From NCBI GenBank assembly GCA_025765615.1, contig JAIVFJ010000403.1:1-47399 (forward strand): a stretch of DNA of 47,399 nt. The letters are read 5' to 3'. The DNA is from Zopfochytrium polystomum. Lineage: Eukaryota; Chytridiomycota; Chytridiomycetes; Chytridiales; Chytridiaceae. A program made the position numbers and the translations under genes. The notes under the pieces were generated by a model. That model searched no databases. It saw nothing but the letters and a program-made list of their open reading frames with translations, and was not told where the DNA came from. This document shows, one piece after another, positions 45,193 through 47,399 of the stretch; the stretch's first letter is position 1, and the number at the start of each line of letters is the position of its first letter.

Positions 45193-47399
45193 TCAGAAGT
45201 AGTTAGATCTCGCTGCCGATGCCGGCTCCCCCGATAATGGCCTAGTCCCCTTGCTTGTAGCACCTGTCGTGCCCATCGCGCCACCTCCAACAGCCCTAGC
45301 AACTGACTGCCCCACCGTTTGGGACACACCAGTACCAACAGTAGTGGTTGACGGGTAGTATGACAGCCCAACCCCACCACTGCTGCCCGCGGGAGCGCCC
45401 CCTCCAAGTGAACCGAACATTTCCGAGTAACCAACGTTCCCCGACCGCCCCAACCAGAAGCCGCAGCCGCGTTGCCGTTCGCGTGCATGAACGTCGATGC
45501 GGTGGCAAGCCGCGGAGGGCTATGGTGGGAAACGGAGCGCGTGGGACTGCCGCCGAGGCCCGTGTTTGGTCTTGAGGGGTATCTCCCCACGTCGACCCCG
45601 CCTCTGAAGGAAGGTCCCGTTGGGCCCATGCCTCCGACAAGCTGGGTTTCGGCAAAGTGGGCAAAGCATCGTGAAGGGGTGAGCCAAGGTTGCAAAAAAA
45701 AAGCAGGGAGAGCACTCAAAGCTGATCACGCTACATTCGATTTGGAGCTGAAAACGCTGATGGGCGGTCGAACCGTACCGATCCGGGTCGTATCGGTGAA
45801 AAGGTTGCACGCTGAAGATGCCGTTTGTCCAAACGGTCTGGGTCCGGATTCTTCGTTCAACTGCCGGTGCAACCATTCAATTACTAGGGGCATTGAGAAA
45901 TCAAAGTATTGAGTCGAGAGGAGTATCGGAGCATCAACAGAACTGCAAAAATCGATAATTAACACCGCACATACCATGGGTATTATCCTCAATAATTTTC
46001 TTCCCTTCGTCAACTCTTTGCGTTAGTTCATCCACAGCGAGATTTTAGCTGATCCGCTTCCTCCTCCTTTTTCGACAGAGATTCTTTGGCCGACGAGAGA
46101 TCCTTTTGCAAAGTCTCGATCAAGCTTGCCCGTTCATCCAGGAGCTTCTCTTGCTGCAGCGTTACAACATTTTTAAGTTTCACCTTTGATTTCGCTGTCT
46201 TCAGCTCTGTTTGCATGCGGCGAATGATTTCATTTCCCTGGTGCGAAGCTTCAATGTGGAGCTTGCGAGACAAGTTTCGAGAAAAAACGTCTTCCAGCGA
46301 ACCTTTGCTATCTCATCCGTCGCCTTTCTAAAATTCTCGTCAAGCTTCACATTCTGCGTGCGAAAAGCCTCGACCGTCTCCTCCAGAGATCCACGCTGCT
46401 CCTCCGACTCTCGTAAATGCCCTTCCAGCCGCTTCGTCATGTCGTCCAGTGTCTGTCGCCTCACTTCCAACGCAGCGGCGCTCTCCCGCGAATCGTTCAG
46501 GTCTCTTTGCAGCGCATCGCGCTCTTGCGATAAGTCCCGGTTCATGGCTCTAAGTCCGTCAAGTTCGCGCTGGATAGATTGGAGTTTCTGCATTAAATCA
46601 TCGTTGCGTCGTTTTTCCTCCGCCAAGTTTGCTTCTGTGGACTGGGCTCTGACTGCGATTTGCGTCTGGGAGGATTGCAATGACGCGGACTGCTGTGCCA
46701 GGTGTCGCAGCTGCGCCAAAACAGAAATGTCAAAGTTTTTCAATGCTTCTTCTGAGACCAACCTGGTCCTCGTATGATCTTTGGAGGTCATGCTTTTCGT
46801 TTTCCAATCGTTGCCTGAGCTCGTCCCTCTCGCGTTGATACTTTTCTTTCTCTTCTGCGAGCTTCTGATTGAGTGACAGCTGCAGCCGTGCGGTTTGCTC
46901 CACGTTTGCAAGTCTTAACTTTTCGAGCTCCGAGCTCAAACTGCTTGTGGATGCAGAGCTTTCTTTCAACTTCAGAGTAAGGGTATCGCTTGTGTAGATT
47001 GCAGTTGAGTTTCTAAAGCTTCATTCTGGACCTAAATTGCAAATCTTAGGCAGAACTGTCCCATGTGGACAATCAACAGTACAAACCTTTAGTTCCTTGA
47101 CGATTGAAGCAAGATATTGTTTTACCGCCGCATCGTTGCCAGGCGAACGACAATGACAGTGAATAATGTGCTTGAAGGAGTTCGTTTCGACAATGCTTAA
47201 AAGAGCCGGCTGTTGACCAAGGCCCAGCGTCATCTGCGCAATGAATCTGTCGCAAAACCATGGCGATCAGGGGAAATCTGTGCAGTTTCGAGTGATCTAC
47301 GCCTCGTACTTGGGAAAGTCTTCACCAGCACATCTCCTGCATTCCTCAAGCAGCTCCACAAACTTAAGCGGAAACTGCTGAAAGTCGACCAAGAGATTT
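45193..47399 (-). CDS. SAS6: SAS-6 centriole cartwheel protein, 5' end beyond window
   Basis: Structural core of the centriole cartwheel; head-to-head oligomers set the nine-fold symmetry. About 617 residues are visible, lacking the extreme N-terminus. Inferred exons: >47399-47310, 47246-47087, 47031-46763, 46710-45975, 45883-45735, 45641-45193. The head domain end is clear (LLVDFQQFPLKFVELLEEC, FIAQMTLG, LLSIVETNSFKH, PGNDAAVKQYLASIVKELK). A long coiled coil follows, with the family-specific KLKNVVTLQQEKLLDE and the C-terminal VIEWLHRQLNE motif. The tail is Gly/Ser/Thr-rich and disordered. Four single-base breaks occur: one base short near 46990, one short near 46302, one extra near 46035, one G short near 45448. 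With these, every exon phase closes. Family identity is certain. Confidence 0.95.

Overview
The window is nuclear DNA from a fungus, most likely a zoosporic (flagellated, chytrid-type) one. A fungal Zn(II)2Cys6 regulator (33306-36653) and a GPI-type GH18 chitinase (20107-21818) point to fungi. SAS-6, the centriole cartwheel protein (45193-47399), a CCDC57-like centriolar protein (6019-8376) and a full-length ABCA transporter (12174-19423) are families absent from yeasts and moulds but kept where centrioles and flagella persist. Introns are GT-AG and mostly 40-75 nt. Genes lie on both strands with no operon logic.

Layout, left to right: the C-terminal two thirds of nuclear cap-binding protein CBP80 (+); an intronless M61-type peptidase (+); CCDC57-like coiled coil (-); VPS45 (-); a microsatellite-rich divergent promoter; an 11-exon ABCA transporter (+); GH18 chitinase (+); a 5.6 kb gene-poor stretch with diverged repeats; a triple-KH RNA-binding protein (-) back to back with a heat shock factor (+); a single-C2-domain protein (-); an ERT1/AcuK-like Zn2Cys6-PAS regulator (-); an RMD1/DUF155 membrane protein (-); a possible 73-residue protein (+); a SYO1/HEATR3-like ribosomal-protein import chaperone (-); GH27 alpha-galactosidase with a C-terminal membrane helix (+); and SAS-6 (-), cut by the right edge.

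Functionally this is core eukaryotic housekeeping: RNA cap binding, RNA regulation, stress transcription, gluconeogenic-type transcription, vesicle fusion, 5S RNP import and centriole assembly, plus two secreted or wall-facing glycosidases. No cluster with a joint pathway is evident; the two centriolar genes are 37 kb apart.

The most important caveat is sequence accuracy. In eight genes the conserved protein continues in another frame after one base, at 16 places in all, about half of them next to a run of three or more identical bases. Once each is counted as one base too many or too few, exon lengths and splice phases close exactly in every spliced gene. This is best read as residual base-length error in the assembly, not gene decay. 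VPS45, the KH protein, HSF, chitinase, the C2 protein and SYO1 read cleanly throughout.
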